64,000 nucleotides of DNA from Rehmannia glutinosa (GCA_016081115.2 JABTTQ020002607.1:1-64000), one strand, 5' to 3'. Counted from the first letter of the stretch, positions 24,492 through 36,109 are shown. The notes: a model not told the origin generated them from the letters alone. Numbers and translations are program-made.

Positions 24492-26011
24492 TTTATCTTG
24501 TGATAATGGTTGAAAGATGTGAACGAACACGATTTTGAAAGTAGGGTTTCAAATTTGCGAGAGAGAATTCCTTTGCTTTGGTGAATGCGAAAGAGTGTTG
24601 TGAGTAGAGAGAAAATAACTTTATGCTTATGTTGGAGAAGAGGGGACGATTTAAGGAATTTGAATAATCCGATTAAGATTAACGGTCACGATTGATTCCT
24701 GAAAACCGCATTAGTTTCCCTGCATTAAATGCAACAACATTTATATCCAATCATGGGCTTAATTGTGTAGTTTTTTCCTCATGTTCCATAATTTGACTGA
24801 CGTTATTAAAAACATTCTCGCTTGTATAAAACGACTGCGTTTTGTCACTAGGCTCATGAGTGACTCAATTTTCTTTTCGAATTTGACTTTCAATCTACTT
24901 CTCTTTTCACATTAAGTCACTACTCTATCATCTAACTTGACACAGTTGACTTCCCGTCTTGGCTATTTTGAGTCTCTGAGTATTCTAACTCAGCTTGATT
25001 AATCCCAGCTCATTCTTGAGTTCTTCAAACCTTGAGTTCTTCCCGTCTTAGCACTTTTTACATAAGATACATATGTAACACATGTTTGTAACACTTTTTA
25101 TATTATAATATTTATGCAACACTTTTGTATCACTTTATCAATACATAACGCTTATATGTAACACTTTTAAATAAGTAACACTTATCAAGTATCAATTTTT
25201 TTTGTTATTCCTTTTGTAACGCAAATATGTATCACTTTATTTAAGAAGCACTCTTGGCAACACTATTTTTTTTTAATTGTAACACTTTTTAGGCTATATT
25301 TTAGTAGCACAAAATTATATAACTATCATTAAATCATGCCAACGTTTTATTTAATTAATTGATGTCAAAAAATAGGCGAAAATAATAAAAACCACCAAAC
25401 CTAAAAATTGTAAATATCATGTACTCTACTTTTTTACTGAATTTTTGTTTTCTTTTTTATAAAGTATTTTAGTCTTTGTTTTTATTTTTTATTTTTATAG
25501 AGGTAATTAACTTCAGTAATATCTGACGGAAAATACACATGTATATATTTTATTATTACTATTTATTTATTTTTTAATTTTTACTAACGAGAGACCAATT
25601 TCATCGTCAATCTTTTTTTTTTACTTTTTCTAAAATATTACCAATGAAAATTGATGTTGTCGACAATTACTTAGGAATTTTTTTCTGTTGGTAAATTATT
25701 TATTTATTATTTAATTATTTTCTGAGTTAGAATTTTTTATCTATCGGTAAATTAATTTTAGATTTTTATATATTTTTTATTTTCGATTGAATATTGATCG
25801 GTTGATAAATTCATTTTATATATTTTTATATTTTTAGTTTTTTTGTGTCCTTTAATATATAACATAATATGATTTTCAAGCTATATACTATATAATATAA
25901 AATTTGATATATACGGTATATAATATAATTTAATACATATATTATATAATATAATCTTTATTATATTAAATATATTATATATACGTATAATATAAATTTT
26001 ATACAATTTTA

Positions 26012-26018
<7 letters not shown>

Positions 26019-26047
<29 letters not shown>

Positions 26048-26054
26048 ATATATA
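26019..26054. repeat. (AT)n(TG)n(TA)n microsatellite
   Basis: Alternating AT then about 13 TG units then TA, uninterrupted. Confidence 0.9.
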
Positions 26055-26077
26055 AAACAAAGTAAAAGTTGTAATAA

Positions 26078-26183
26078 GAATCAACTTAGCTTAGTGGCAA
26101 ATTATCACTTCCACACATAACAGGTCATGGGTTCAAATTTACTTGGTGGCAAAAATAGTATTTCTACGAGTCTACAAAAAAAA
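26078..26183 (+). mobile_element. possible tRNA-derived SINE
   Basis: TAGCTTAGTGG at 26087-26097 fits the polymerase III A box, and GGTTCAAAT at 26130-26138 fits the B box, with 32 bases between them, as in tRNA-derived SINEs. An A-run (26176-26183) follows about 40 bases later. The body is short and no target duplication was found, so it may be chance or a fragment. Confidence 0.35.
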
Positions 26184-26553
26184 GTGTTACATAAGATTCA
26201 CATGTAACACTTTGTAGAAGTATTTTTTTAAATCTGTTACAAAAAGTGTTACATAAGATTCATATGTAAACACTTTAGAAATATTGCTTCAAAGTGTTAC
26301 CAATAGAGAACTTAACGTAACACTTAGAAAAAGTGTCACTAAAAGATAATAAAAGTAATATCTTATACTATAGGTAGCACGGGTAATTACAGCACCATAA
26401 AACTACTACCTATTGTTTATAGTAACATTTTATGGCCATTAGGTAACATTTTTTGGGTGTTACATAATATCATTTATGTTGTATTGGTATTACGTACCCC
26501 AATTAATATCAGATATTGAAATATATACACGAGGCCAAGCGATGACCTATTAG

Positions 26554-26793
26554 TGTTTGGACACCCAATATATATTAGGATCGTGCAACATGCGAATATG
26601 TGATGATAATCAGACAGTAAAATAATTTGAGTTTTTACATTATAAATGATATTGTTAGGTGTACTCACAAACTCATCATTTTTATTAAATTATGGCATAA
26701 GATCTGAACCAATCTCGAGGAGAATAAACTAATGATAAAACGTGTAGTAGTACAAAAGAGGTTTTTAAGGAATCTTGATTTTATTAGCTTTCT
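26554..26793 (+). repeat. left arm of a 240-bp inverted repeat pair
   Basis: Its reverse complement matches 36289-36526 over nearly its whole length with scattered changes. Shared runs include GTGAGTACACCT and AGTAGTACAAAAGAGG-like blocks. Both arms end abruptly, the inner end at AGCTTTCT. Confidence 0.75.
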
Positions 26794-27437
26794 GATCTAT
26801 CTTCACTGATCTTACAATTTATATAGTTCCACGGTATTTAACTTTTTCACGTAGCTCCCCTAATAAGAAAAGTTTTAGTCCGATACTTAGTGGTGACAAC
26901 TAGAAAGCCGAAATAAAAGGATCATTTAGCATTGAATTTCATAGACTCACTTGTTTCATACCTAGAAACTCAATTTAATTCAATTGATGTTGATCATACC
27001 CAGCCCTAAAGTTAATTGACGCTCCAAAAAACTGGGTTGACTTTAATTATTGACGATTCAGATAATGTGATGAGACAAAATATCATTCCAATGTCTGCTA
27101 GGAATAGAAGCTGGCCTGCGCGCCAAGTTCCTGCAGATGAACTTGTACTTCTAAACCATGGATATTGAGTCTTTAATAAAAATCTCGGCCCTGTAGTAAC
27201 CGCATTGTGGATTTCTATGGATCTTAGTTTTTCATTTCTTTTTTCTATTCTGTTATTTTTGCATCTATTTTGGTATTTGAGCTGCTTGTTCGGCTTTGTA
27301 AACAACACCATATTTTATTTTTATATATACTATATTTGACCTATTAAAAATAGAAAACAAAATATTAGGTTGTGCTTGCATGTAAAAAAAATGCAAAATA
27401 TTTGCTAATATTTGGATTTTGCAATTTATGAAATTAT
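26794..27437. other. unassigned DNA between inverted arm and LINE B
   Basis: No recognisable gene or repeat. A 99-codon minus-strand frame (27311-27012) has no family features I know. Confidence 0.4.
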
Positions 27438-27576
27438 TTCATTTAATATGTCTAGCAATTCAGCCGTGACGTAACTTCCCGCAATCGCCCAATATTTCTA
27501 AAACAAAATACACAGTCAACCCATCTGGTCCCAGGGCCTTATCTTGAAACATATCAAATAATGCCTTATTTACCTC
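27438..27576 (-). pseudogene. LINE B, inverted 5' segment (RT fingers)
   Basis: Minus strand from 27576 reads EVNKALFDMFQDKALGPDG, the conserved finger motif of plant L1-type reverse transcriptases (usual form DKAPGPDG). After one shift it continues with KYWAIAGSYVTAELLDILNE. This ends just where the plus-strand LINE at 31279 takes up the protein (GDLSLWNESIV). The two pieces are consecutive parts of one protein in opposite orientation. Confidence 0.7.
27565..27576. repeat. target site duplication of LINE A, left
   Basis: CTTATTTACCTC, next to the T-run that is the poly(A) of LINE A on the minus strand. CTTATATACCTC at 31267-31278 is the partner; 11 of 12 bases agree. Confidence 0.6.
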
Positions 27577-27706
27577 TTTTTTTTTTTTGTGAACACCCCC
27601 TTGGGTTGGAGGGTTTCAAGGTCCCTCAGCCTGATTTTATATATCATATGATTGATTGTACAATGTTTTTCAGAGATACATGGAAATAACCGCGGGTCCT
27701 ACTCTA

Positions 27707-28497
27707 TCATTTACACTTTTTAACACGAAATGAAGGAATGCCTAATTGATCTACCCGGGCTAATCCCTTTATATGTCTAGGAAGATTAACATCAGTAAAA
27801 AGTAGTAAAGATTGAGAATCCAGCCCAAGATTAGCTAGCTTATCAGCAACTTGATTTCCCTCCCTAAAAATGTGAGAGATCTGCACTTCAAACTTTTGCA
27901 GCTTCTGATGTATTTGATGTATGAGGTGTTGATATGCCCACTTTCCTCTATAAGTGTTAGTCATGAGATGGAGCAGGATGATTGAATCAGTTTCCACCCA
28001 GATTCTGGGATAGGTTCTTGCATCAATTAGAATTAGACCTTTATATAGAGCATAAATTTCAGCATAAGTACAGTCAATGCAGTCAGGCACAAAGTCAGCA
28101 TAAGCATGAATCATATTCCCATTCCAATCCCTAAGAACGCCACCAACCCCCCAGTAGAAACATTAGCTTTCTTGGCACCATCAATATTGAGCTTGTATTG
28201 ACCGAGAAGCAGTGGTCGCCAACAAAGGGGAATACATTTTTGAACCACAGAAATTCTAAAATGTATTCCAAAATGAGCAGCAACATCTAAGTACCCTTTC
28301 CAGGTAGCCTTTTTAAACAACTTACTAGACTTGAGGATGTAAAGGTGGAGTTCCACCCTCCCAATAATTTTGTAGGCAGAGAATCCTTTGTTTTCATGTT
28401 TATTCTTGTTTCTTTCCAACCAAATGAACCATAGGATAACACAGGGAATGATGAAGGATATATGTAAAGTGTGTGCAAAAGGTGTTAAGTTTTCCAA
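27707..28497 (-). pseudogene. LINE A RNase H-like domain
   Basis: YKLNIDGA at about 28200-28175 carries the first catalytic Asp; AEIYALYKGLILI the Glu; IWVETDS the second Asp; and HIFREGNQVADKLANLG (about 27870-27820) the conserved C-terminal helix. This is the plant RVT_3 type of RNase H found at the C-terminus of many plant LINEs. The domain is split between two overlapping frames at about 28112. Confidence 0.85.
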
Positions 28498-28627
28498 GAA
28501 GCAATAAAATGAGACATGTTATCGATCCACGGGAATAGAATGATGAAGCATATTAGTAAAGTGCATCCAGACTTGGTGAGAGTGTGTGTTGTTTATGAAT
28601 AAATGACACAGAGATTCAGTAGTAAAA

Positions 28628-31260
28628 TCAGTAGATGAAGGAGATGAGCAACACCAAGACTTTGAAGCCGGGGAATCCCCTATCAATCAATTTTTGATCC
28701 ACGGGAAGCCTATTTTTGATCAGCCTCCATATAAAGATGGACATAGAAGGTGTGAGAAATTGAGACCAAAGGGCAGGGAAAATGGGATTAGGGGGTGAAT
28801 GAGATTTAATAACATGCCATGCAGAAGTTAAGGAGAAGTTACCATTAGCTGCAGGTATCCATCTAGCAAAATCTGATTGAGAGATGGGGATTTGGCAAAT
28901 TTTGGAAGCCCACAGAGGGCCCACAACACTATTCAGTCTATTAAAATCCCATTGTTGGTTAGACCAAAAATAATCCACAGCAACATTAACAAAGTCAGAA
29001 AAATCAGAAGTGATTAACTCAGCTAAAATGTTGTTATCAATCCATTTGTCATACCAGAAGCTCACCAAGCCATTACAAAGGACCAAAAGATGCGGTGTTA
29101 GCTTGACTTACGCTTTTATTGAGTCTTTTCCAAGTGGGACTATCGTGGGATGAAGAGGAGTAATGTGAGAACCCCCCACCAATGTATTTAGCATGCATGA
29201 ACTCAGCCCATAGAGAGGATTTTCTCCTAAATCTCCACGAGTTTATAAGGGAAAGCGATGATGGTGTCGAGATTTTTCTAAGACCAGACCCCACCTCTCG
29301 AGAAATAGTTGAACAAATGGTGTCCCGAGCAACCCGGTGAATGGCTTTTTGGGACTCGAGAAGATCCCCAAGAGAACCTAGCCATGATTTGCTCCGGTTT
29401 ATTGATGATATATTTGGGAGGTTTGATCACTTGAATCAAGTGAAGAAACATGGAGCTTAAGGTACTTTTAATAAGGGCCAACTGCCACCATAAAAGAGAT
29501 GTCTCCACCCCCCACCTTTTGATTTTTTGATGCATTTTCTTGATGAGATCATTGAAAAGAACACCCTTGTTATGTCCTTTATATATGGGGGCTCCAGGTA
29601 AGTAAATGGAAGAGATTGATTTTGAACCCATTATATTAGTCACGAGAAATCATAGCGGGGGGTAGCGGGGCATAATAATATGAGCTTTTAGAAACATTGA
29701 GCTTTCCGAAACATCCCCATAGTGCTTGAGAAAATCAATAAGCTTATTGAGAGATTCAGCGATTGTTAGTAAAGATGATAGTGTCATCGGCATAAGAGAG
29801 ATGGGAGATAAGGAGACCACCATGAGAGTTAAAATACATGGAAGGGTGTTTTTAAAGAGGTTATCCAAGCCTCTAGACATGTAATCAACAGCAAGGATGA
29901 AGAGGGAGGGAGAGAGGGTCTCCTTGTCTTAAACCTCTACCAGATTTGAAATACCCATTAGAAGCACCATTAACCAAAACAGAAAACCAGCAGTTGCTGA
30001 TACAATTCTGAATATAAGAAATCCACCTATTAGGAAATTCCATTTTCTTAAGCATACTCAGAAGGAATGGCCATTGCACTCTGTCATATGCTTTGGCCAT
30101 GTCTAGCTTCAAAGCTACGTTAAGAACTTTCCCAGAATAATTCAAAGCATGGATAAGCTCTTGAGCTAAGAGAATATTATCACTAATAAGTCTCCCTTTA
30201 ATAAAACCACTTTGAGAAGGAGAGATGAGAAGGGGGGAGGGCGGCCTGTGACTGAAGTTGAGGATATTGGTTATGATTTTGTTAGTGACATTGCAAAGGC
30301 TTATAGGCTATAATCACTCCAATACTTGGGGAGGGGATTTTAGGGATAAGCACAATAGTGGTGGAAGATAATGATTTAGGAAGAGGATGGCCATCAAAGA
30401 AATCAAAAACAGCTTCCAAGACATCATTGGCAATGATGTCCCAGCAGGATTGGAAGAAATGTGTAGTGAAACCATCGGGGCGGATCTGCTGTTAACATCA
30501 ATGGAAACAATAGCCTTCTTGACTTGACCATAAAAGGATGTTGACAGAGAGCATCTTTGTCAAGCGAGGCGGGAGAGTGGGTATGTCAAAGTCACTCTCA
30601 AAAGGAATGCATGAAGCATCACTAGAAAGAAACTTAGAGAAAAAGCAAAGCGAGACTTTTGAAGGGCACTATCCTCGATAATAGTGTTAGTCTCTTCATG
30701 AATACAATGAATTCTATTACGCCTCTCTTAAGTTTAACCAAATTGTGAAAATAGCTGGTGTTTCTCTCACCCTCAACAATCCACTTACAACTGGATTTTT
30801 GATGCCAGTAATCTTCCTCTATCTTAGTAGCAAGAGTTAACTCAGCTATGGCTCTATGAAGATCAATCCTATGAGAATCAGTGGGAGAAGAATCATAGAT
30901 TTTCTCAGCACTTTCCACTTTAAATTCAGCAGATTTAAGATTATCAAAAATATCTCCAAAGACATTCTTATTCCACCATTTCAAATTTTTGTTTAACCCC
31001 GCATGACACTTATCAAGATTGAGCATACTAGAAACCCCAAGTAGGACCCACCCAAACAGATCTAATAGCATCAAGGAAAGTAGGATGATTTTGCCACATT
31101 TTCATGTATCTAAAAGAAGAAACGGGGCTTAAATGAGGGAGGAAAGCTTGAAGAAATATAAGAGCATGGTCGGACCAAATTCTAGGAAGTTGATGAACAT
31201 TATTGAAAGGGAAGGTTCCCTGCCAATTAGGAGAAAGAAGATATCTGTCCAATCTCTCAT
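28628..31260 (-). pseudogene. LINE A ORF2: endonuclease end, RT, zf-RVT
   Basis: In minus-strand order: QLPRIWSDHALIFL (about 31180-31130) is the end of the endonuclease, and IEEDYWHQKSSCKW with GERNTSYFH (about 30810-30750) is the linker. RPDGFTTHFFQ at about 30485-30450 belongs to the RT fingers. GRLISDN and LDMAKAYDRVQW (about 30100-30065) and GLRQGDPLS follow. The catalytic box YADD is at 29794-29783, within HLSYADDTIIF. Lastly RWIPAANGNFSLTSAW and IFIWRLIKNRLPV (about 28880-28700) form the zf-RVT region. Many shifts and stops split the frame. RT copies LINE RNA at the nicked target; this copy cannot do so. Confidence 0.85.
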
Positions 31261-31266
31261 GAAGAA

Positions 31267-33927
31267 CTTATATACCTCCTTAGCATAGTGATGGTGATCT
31301 CAGCTTGTGGAATGAATCAATTGTTACGTTTACCTAAAGTTTCTAATTCAATGTTCGTCAAGGAGTTTCGGCCAATAAGCCTATGCAATATTTTTACAAA
31401 ATAATTGACTTGGCGATTACATATATGCTTAGACTGATTTTGCATGATATTATTGACGAATATCGAGTGCCTTTATCTTTGGAGGCGATTCGAGACAATG
31501 TCACTTTGGGTTTTGAAAGTACACATTGGATTCGAAATCACCGGGCTAGTGATAGGGGCTATGCGGCATTAAAACTTGATATGAGCAAAGTGTACGACAA
31601 GGTGGAGTGGAATTTCCTTGAGGCTACAATGAATAAATTGGGGTTTAATCGTAAATGGATTTATCTTACTCTAAATGTGTGAAATCAGTCCAGTATGCAT
31701 TTAACCTTAACGGAGAGGTTGTGGGTTCGATCAAAATGGAATCCCCTCTCACCTCATCTTTTTGTAATTTGTGTTCATGGTCTGTCGTTGCTTTTTAAAT
31801 ATCACCTCGATACTAGATGGATAACGGGAGAATGCATTACCCCTCCTTGTCCTCCCTTATTTCACTTGTTCTTTTTGGATGATAGCCTCATATTTTGTCG
31901 AGCAACATAATTAGAATGTGGTCGAATTGGATATTTATTGAGAATCTATGAGCGAGCATCATGCCAACTTATCAATTACGATAAGTCGCAATCACTTTTA
32001 GCACAAACACAAAAACAGAGGTGGTGGTTTCTTTAAAAATGCCTTCAAGGTGCCAGTGGTGCAAGGACATGACATGTACTTGGGGTTACTGACATTCTCT
32101 CTTTGGAGCAAACAGTTGCAATTTGGGTATCTCAAAGATCACATCAAGAGTAGAATAGCAGAGTGGGGAGGAAAAATCTTTTCAGAGGGAGGCAAAGAAG
32201 TATTAATCAAGGTCGTGTTGTAATCCATTCTTACGTATGCTATGTCTGGCTTCCGTATTCCGCAATCTATTTGTGATGAAATAGAAGCCGCATGTGCAAA
32301 TTTTTGGTGGGGTATGGAAGGAGGTCAAAAAAACTTCATCGGATGAAATGGGATGATTTATGTCGCCCTAAGAGTATGGGGGTATGGGATTTGAAACTTA
32401 AAAGAGTTCAACAAAGCTTTATTAGCTAATCATATTTGGAGAGTTATTAGTAACCCAGAGAGTTTGGTTGCTCGAGTGCTTAAGGCTAGGTACTTCTGGC
32501 ATAGAGGTATTTTGGACGCCCAACTCGGTACAAAGCCGTCATAGGCATTCAATATTATGGGCAAGAGAGTTGCTTGAGAAGGGGATTTATTGGTGTATTG
32601 GTGATGGAAAACATACTCGAATTTTCCAAGATCATTGGATTGGAGCTTTTAACAACAAATTATGTTTAAATGGATGATTTTGGAAGAATTGGCTACAGTG
32701 GACAAGTTCAACATAAATGGTGAGTGGCAGCGAAAATTCAATCAACATTCCCATTATATATAGCCAATGAAATTGTACGATGTAAACAACCTACTGGGGG
32801 ACGGGCAGACTCGAGATATTGGTGTTTCAATACAAAAGGATCTTATTTAGTTCGAGCGGGCTACAAGATAGCAAAGTAGGTTTGTTTGATACAAATTTAC
32901 ATTGCTCGAATATGTTTATGGAGAAATGGTGGAAATTCTTGTGGGCGTTGTCAATACCACCAAAAATCCGGATATTTTGGTGGAAAGCCTCCCATAATTT
33001 GATTGCGTAGAAGGCCAATTCAATCCGTTATCATGTTCTGGCGGAAGGAAGGTATGCGTTGTGTCACTCATATGAAGACACGACCACACACTCTTTATTT
33101 TTTTGTTGGGTGATCACGCATATATGGAAGAACACGGAGTTCTAGAGTTTATTAAAAAGGGTGCAAGTAGGGGAAACAGTGGAGGTAGGCGTGTGGATGC
33201 AAATGAATTTGGAGAAAAAATAATTTGAGACATTTGTTTGTATTACGTGGGGTGTTTGGAAACTAAGGCGAACATTTGTGCATAGTGAGGAAGGTTCAGA
33301 GATGGGAAACTCTGTTGCATGGGTTGTGGACTTCCTTAAGGCCTACCAAACTGCACAACAAAGCAACAATATAAATAAAGCTGAAGAGGGTGGGGCCGAG
33401 GAAAAATGACAAAAACCACCTGCCAATTGGTACCGAGTGGATGTGGATGCATGTGTAAATTTTAAGGAGGAAAAGTATGCAACATGAGGGATCATAAGGG
33501 ATTGTCATGGAAAAGCGATCGTGGCATTTGGGAGACACACTGAGAAATTTGATAGCGTGGTTGATGGTGAGCTCATTACCCTACATGATGGATTAATCAG
33601 AGCTAAAAGCGCAGACATTCGACCTCTAGTAGTATTTTTTGACTCTTTGATGGCGGGGCAAGCAATCATGGCCACCAAAGAGGACCTTAGTTATAGATGT
33701 ATTCTTATTCAAGATATTTTATTATTATTAGCCGAGTTGGGAGCACACAAAATTACTCATGTTCGTAGAATAGCTAATAGGGTTACTCATAGACTTGCTA
33801 ATGTTTTTTTTTTTTCTTCTACGTCTTTTTGTTGGGCTAATGAAGATACCCTCATTGGGTGGATGGAATTGTAAAAGGGACTTATCTAGTATTAATAAAG
33901 CTTTGCAATTTCTTCTCAAAAAAAAAA
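31267..33927 (+). mobile_element. LINE B (L1-type), 3' piece
   Basis: Plus-strand LINE from the RT thumb side of the fingers to an A-run at 33918-33927. Its missing upstream part is at 27438-27576 in the opposite orientation, as left by twin priming. I found no clear target duplication for it. Confidence 0.8.
31280..33872 (+). pseudogene. LINE B ORF2: RT, zf-RVT, RNase H
   Basis: GDLSLWNESIV, then FVKEFRPISLCNI (31349-31390) and LKLDMSKVYDKVEW (31570-31612) are RT blocks. The catalytic position reads FFLDDSLIF (31869-31896), with Leu where Ala is usual, so even this core is changed. The zf-RVT region with IRIFWWKASHN is at about 32965-33000. The RNase H part from about 33436 shows VDVDACVNF, then VDGELITLHDGLIRA and THVRRIANRVTHRLAN (33755-33802). 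Several stops and shifts. Confidence 0.85.
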
Positions 33928-34375
33928 TAGGAAAGGGCTTTTTATACACGAGAGATGGGTCCCGTGTGCGGTGTAGGGGAATTTGGCCTATAGGTCAGCC
34001 CACGTAGGAGAAAACGACCGCTTGGGCCGAACTCATACTCCTTTGGGCGGTTTGATTATTAAGAGTCCATTGGACAACTAATATTAAATAGGAAAAGGAC
34101 ATGAATACCCACCTTTTCAGCCCAAATCCCTAAAAATACGCTCCATCTCTTGTTCATTTCCAAAAATACGTTTTTCCGCTGATTTTTGACAAAAATATGC
34201 TTTTTCTCATTTTTTTGGACAAAAATACGCTCCTTCCAAAATTCTCGGACATTTTTACGTTGGTTTCTTTATTTTTTCAAACATGTTTGTTGTTTCTTTG
34301 TTGTTTCATACATATTTCATTTATGTTTCTTATATGTTTCACTTAGCTAATTTTTCATTGAATTCCACGAGTTGC
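33928..34375. other. non-coding stretch left of the MULE remnant
   Basis: Contains four to five spaced copies of a short AAAAATACG motif (34130-34260) and ATGTTTC repeats (34283-34345). No gene seen. It may belong to the 5' region of the Mutator-like element. Confidence 0.4.
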
Positions 34376-34800
34376 ATGAAGAAATTCCCCGTTGTGGTAT
34401 GCCGCAATGGACAATGGGAAGAAAATAGAGAGTATACCAACTTTGAGATAACAAGAATATCGATTCCAATGGATCGCACATTCAAGACCCTAAAAGAAAT
34501 CTTGGAACAACAAATTCAATTCAGAAAATTTGAGCTTACTTGTCCATCATCGGCTCACGAGAAATAGACACGATTCACATCGGACCAAAAAATACTTTGT
34601 ATTGACTTCCAACATCGTAGAATTATTGAATGCATCAAGCGTAGCGGGGAAAAACCTACTAGTAACAACTTTGCTAGAGTACGTGAGATCGTTAGTTTAA
34701 GATTAGGCATGCGGACATCGAAATGAAGCAAGATAAACATTTACAAGGATTACAAAAAAATAGTTGAAGAGTATATGGGAAAAAACTACACTATTTCTCT
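34376..34800 (+). pseudogene. Mutator-like transposase, N-terminal part
   Basis: The ATG at 34376 opens MKKFPVVVCRNGQWEENREY, the short N-terminal domain seen in plant MULE transposases, which usually begin with a hydrophobic stretch and a G-x-W motif. The frame is open to 34567, then degenerate to about 34800 (LLEYV, then KDYKKIVEEYMGKNYTISLN). The DDE catalytic domain that should follow is missing. Confidence 0.55.
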
Positions 34801-34914
34801 AAATTTAAAAGCAATTTATTAAAAAAGTTTATCACATGATCCCTGTTTCACAATTGTATCTTACATGTTTCATTTATGTTTCGGGTGAAGAGATCAAATG
34901 ATTTTATTTTTAAA

Positions 34915-35127
34915 ATCATAGAGGCCGACAAAACATTTGTTCGGACCTTGAAAAAAAGGAATTGCACATGCAACAAGTTTCAAATGGATTAAATTCATTC
35001 CTCACATGCTATAGCAAAGATACTAAAAGAATTGAATGAAGATATGTATCAATCTTTGCTCGGATACTACATGAAGGAAATAATGGAAGCGACTTATCCG
35101 GAAACAATATATCCAATCCCACATATT
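34915..35127 (+). pseudogene. Mutator-like transposase, SWIM zinc-finger end
   Basis: RTLKKRNCTCNKFQMD (34942-34990) followed by a HAIA block and then YYMKEIMEATYPETIYPIPH corresponds to the SWIM zinc finger (CxC...CxH) near the C-terminus of MULE and FAR1-type proteins. The third Cys is replaced by Ser, and there is one stop. Together with the N-terminal piece 100 bases upstream, this is a transposase with its centre deleted. Confidence 0.65.
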
Positions 35128-35750
35128 GTAAATCAAAATAGCCGATAACAATCCAGGACCACTAGAAAGCTAATCAAATACAAAGAGTTACATACTATTA
35201 AAAATACCAAACATAAATATATTGTTCAACTGATTACACCATCATTAAGATTTACGTAACAATAATTCTCTAAAATTATTAGGAAGTGGAGGCAGAATCT
35301 TAATGTCGTTGTCATCATCATCACCATTTTGCAGCTTCAACTTAGCATGATTGTGAAGCATATGACTGAGCCTTGCTTGTTCATTCTCTATCTCAAATCC
35401 TTCAACGTCCATATGCTCGACATAACAAGCAACAAAAAATCTCACATAACACTATAAAAGAAATAAAAAAAGATACACAGTCAGATAGATTAATACAACA
35501 AATCAAAAACAATAAAAAAAATAAATAAATGGAAAATACATAAAAGAACAAAAGAAACATAAAAGAAATTAAACAACTTCGAAACAAACTTCAAATCACA
35601 AATAATAAAAGAACACAGAAAAATAATGCATCAACAACACAAAATCAACAAATCATTCAAATTTGCATTCAAAACAAAAAAAGAAGAAAGTCATGAATCC
35701 AAATCATTTGAAGGAAAACATATTCATCCAAATGAGACAAGCAAGAGAGA
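35128..35750. other. AT-rich stretch, no gene recognised
   Basis: Several short frames on both strands, none with recognisable features. One acidic minus-strand frame (35445-35245) contains GDDDDND. Confidence 0.4.
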
Positions 35751-35751
35751 G

Positions 35752-36050
35752 AGAAAGAAGGATAGCAAGGCGGGGTTTGTGAAGCGGGACCCACTCAGTA
35801 ACTTCGAGGAGATCTGCCCGTTGGGCGGCGTCAACACGATGGTGGACTACACAACCTCACTCGGTGCGGTGCGGCGGACGTACGAGGACTCCAACCGCTT
35901 GAGGCAGCTGATGGAGACCCACCAGGTAGTGTTCGACGAAAGGACAAGGTATTGGACAACGGGTTCTTTGAGTGCGAGGTTGCGAGGGGAGCGGGTAGGT
36001 TGGGGTGCGTGGGGTGTGGGGACGTGAAGGGTGCGGAAGATGGGTAGAAA
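35752..36050 (+). pseudogene. glutaredoxin-like gene fragment
   Basis: KRDPLSNFEEICPLGGVNTM, then VDYTTSLGAVRRTYEDSNRL and METHQVVFDER (35781-35940) resemble the start of the glutaredoxin domain of plant At5g39865-type proteins. These have a CPPGG lead-in, YTTSLRG in place of the usual CPYC active site, and an RKTYEDC helix. After VVFDER the frame changes. In another frame, LDNGFFECEVARGAGRLGCV may be a remnant of the Cys-rich C-terminus, so the central part is deleted. GC content is clearly higher than the surroundings. It lies beside transposase remnants within an inverted repeat pair, so it may be a captured gene piece. Confidence 0.6.
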
Positions 36051-36109
36051 GGTGAAGAAGTAAAGAGATGGGTATATTTGCCATGTTTATTGACCGGTTA
36101 GGCTTTTTT

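Larger units (their letters stand above)
22203..25060. mobile_element. rearranged fragment of the Sirevirus-like family
   Basis: Two blocks of the extra coding region face each other. 22260-23540 reads on the plus strand and matches 14250-15400 of element 2. 24491 down to about 23557 reads on the minus strand and matches 13320-14060. On the minus strand upstream of 24491 the pol/ORF spacer and the last residues of RNase H are still recognisable as far as about 25060. No LTR is present. The block therefore carries an internal inversion with a joint near 23545. Confidence 0.7.
25061..26553. other. AT-rich stretch with AGTGTTAC palindromes, no gene
   Basis: No coding sequence seen. Clusters of AGTGTTAC and its complement GTAACACT occur at 25060-25290 and again at 26180-26350. 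Between them lies AT-rich DNA with a TG microsatellite. Such motifs at both ends are what subterminal repeats of a DNA transposon would look like, but I cannot place its termini. Confidence 0.4.
27577..31266 (-). mobile_element. LINE A (L1-type), 5' truncated
   Basis: On the minus strand this gives endonuclease end, linker, reverse transcriptase, zf-RVT and RNase H, then a 3' end at a run of 12 T (27577-27588), which is poly(A) on the coding strand. Its 5' end lies within the endonuclease. A 12-bp near-perfect duplication flanks it. It is inserted almost exactly at the inversion joint of LINE B. Confidence 0.85.

Noticed and set aside
27012..27311. 99-codon minus-strand frame
   Set aside because: No recognisable domain or neighbouring context; chance open frame in repeat-rich DNA cannot be excluded.
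33928..33945. Right target duplication of LINE B
   Set aside because: Bases after the A-run do not match any stretch near 27420-27438, so none is claimed.
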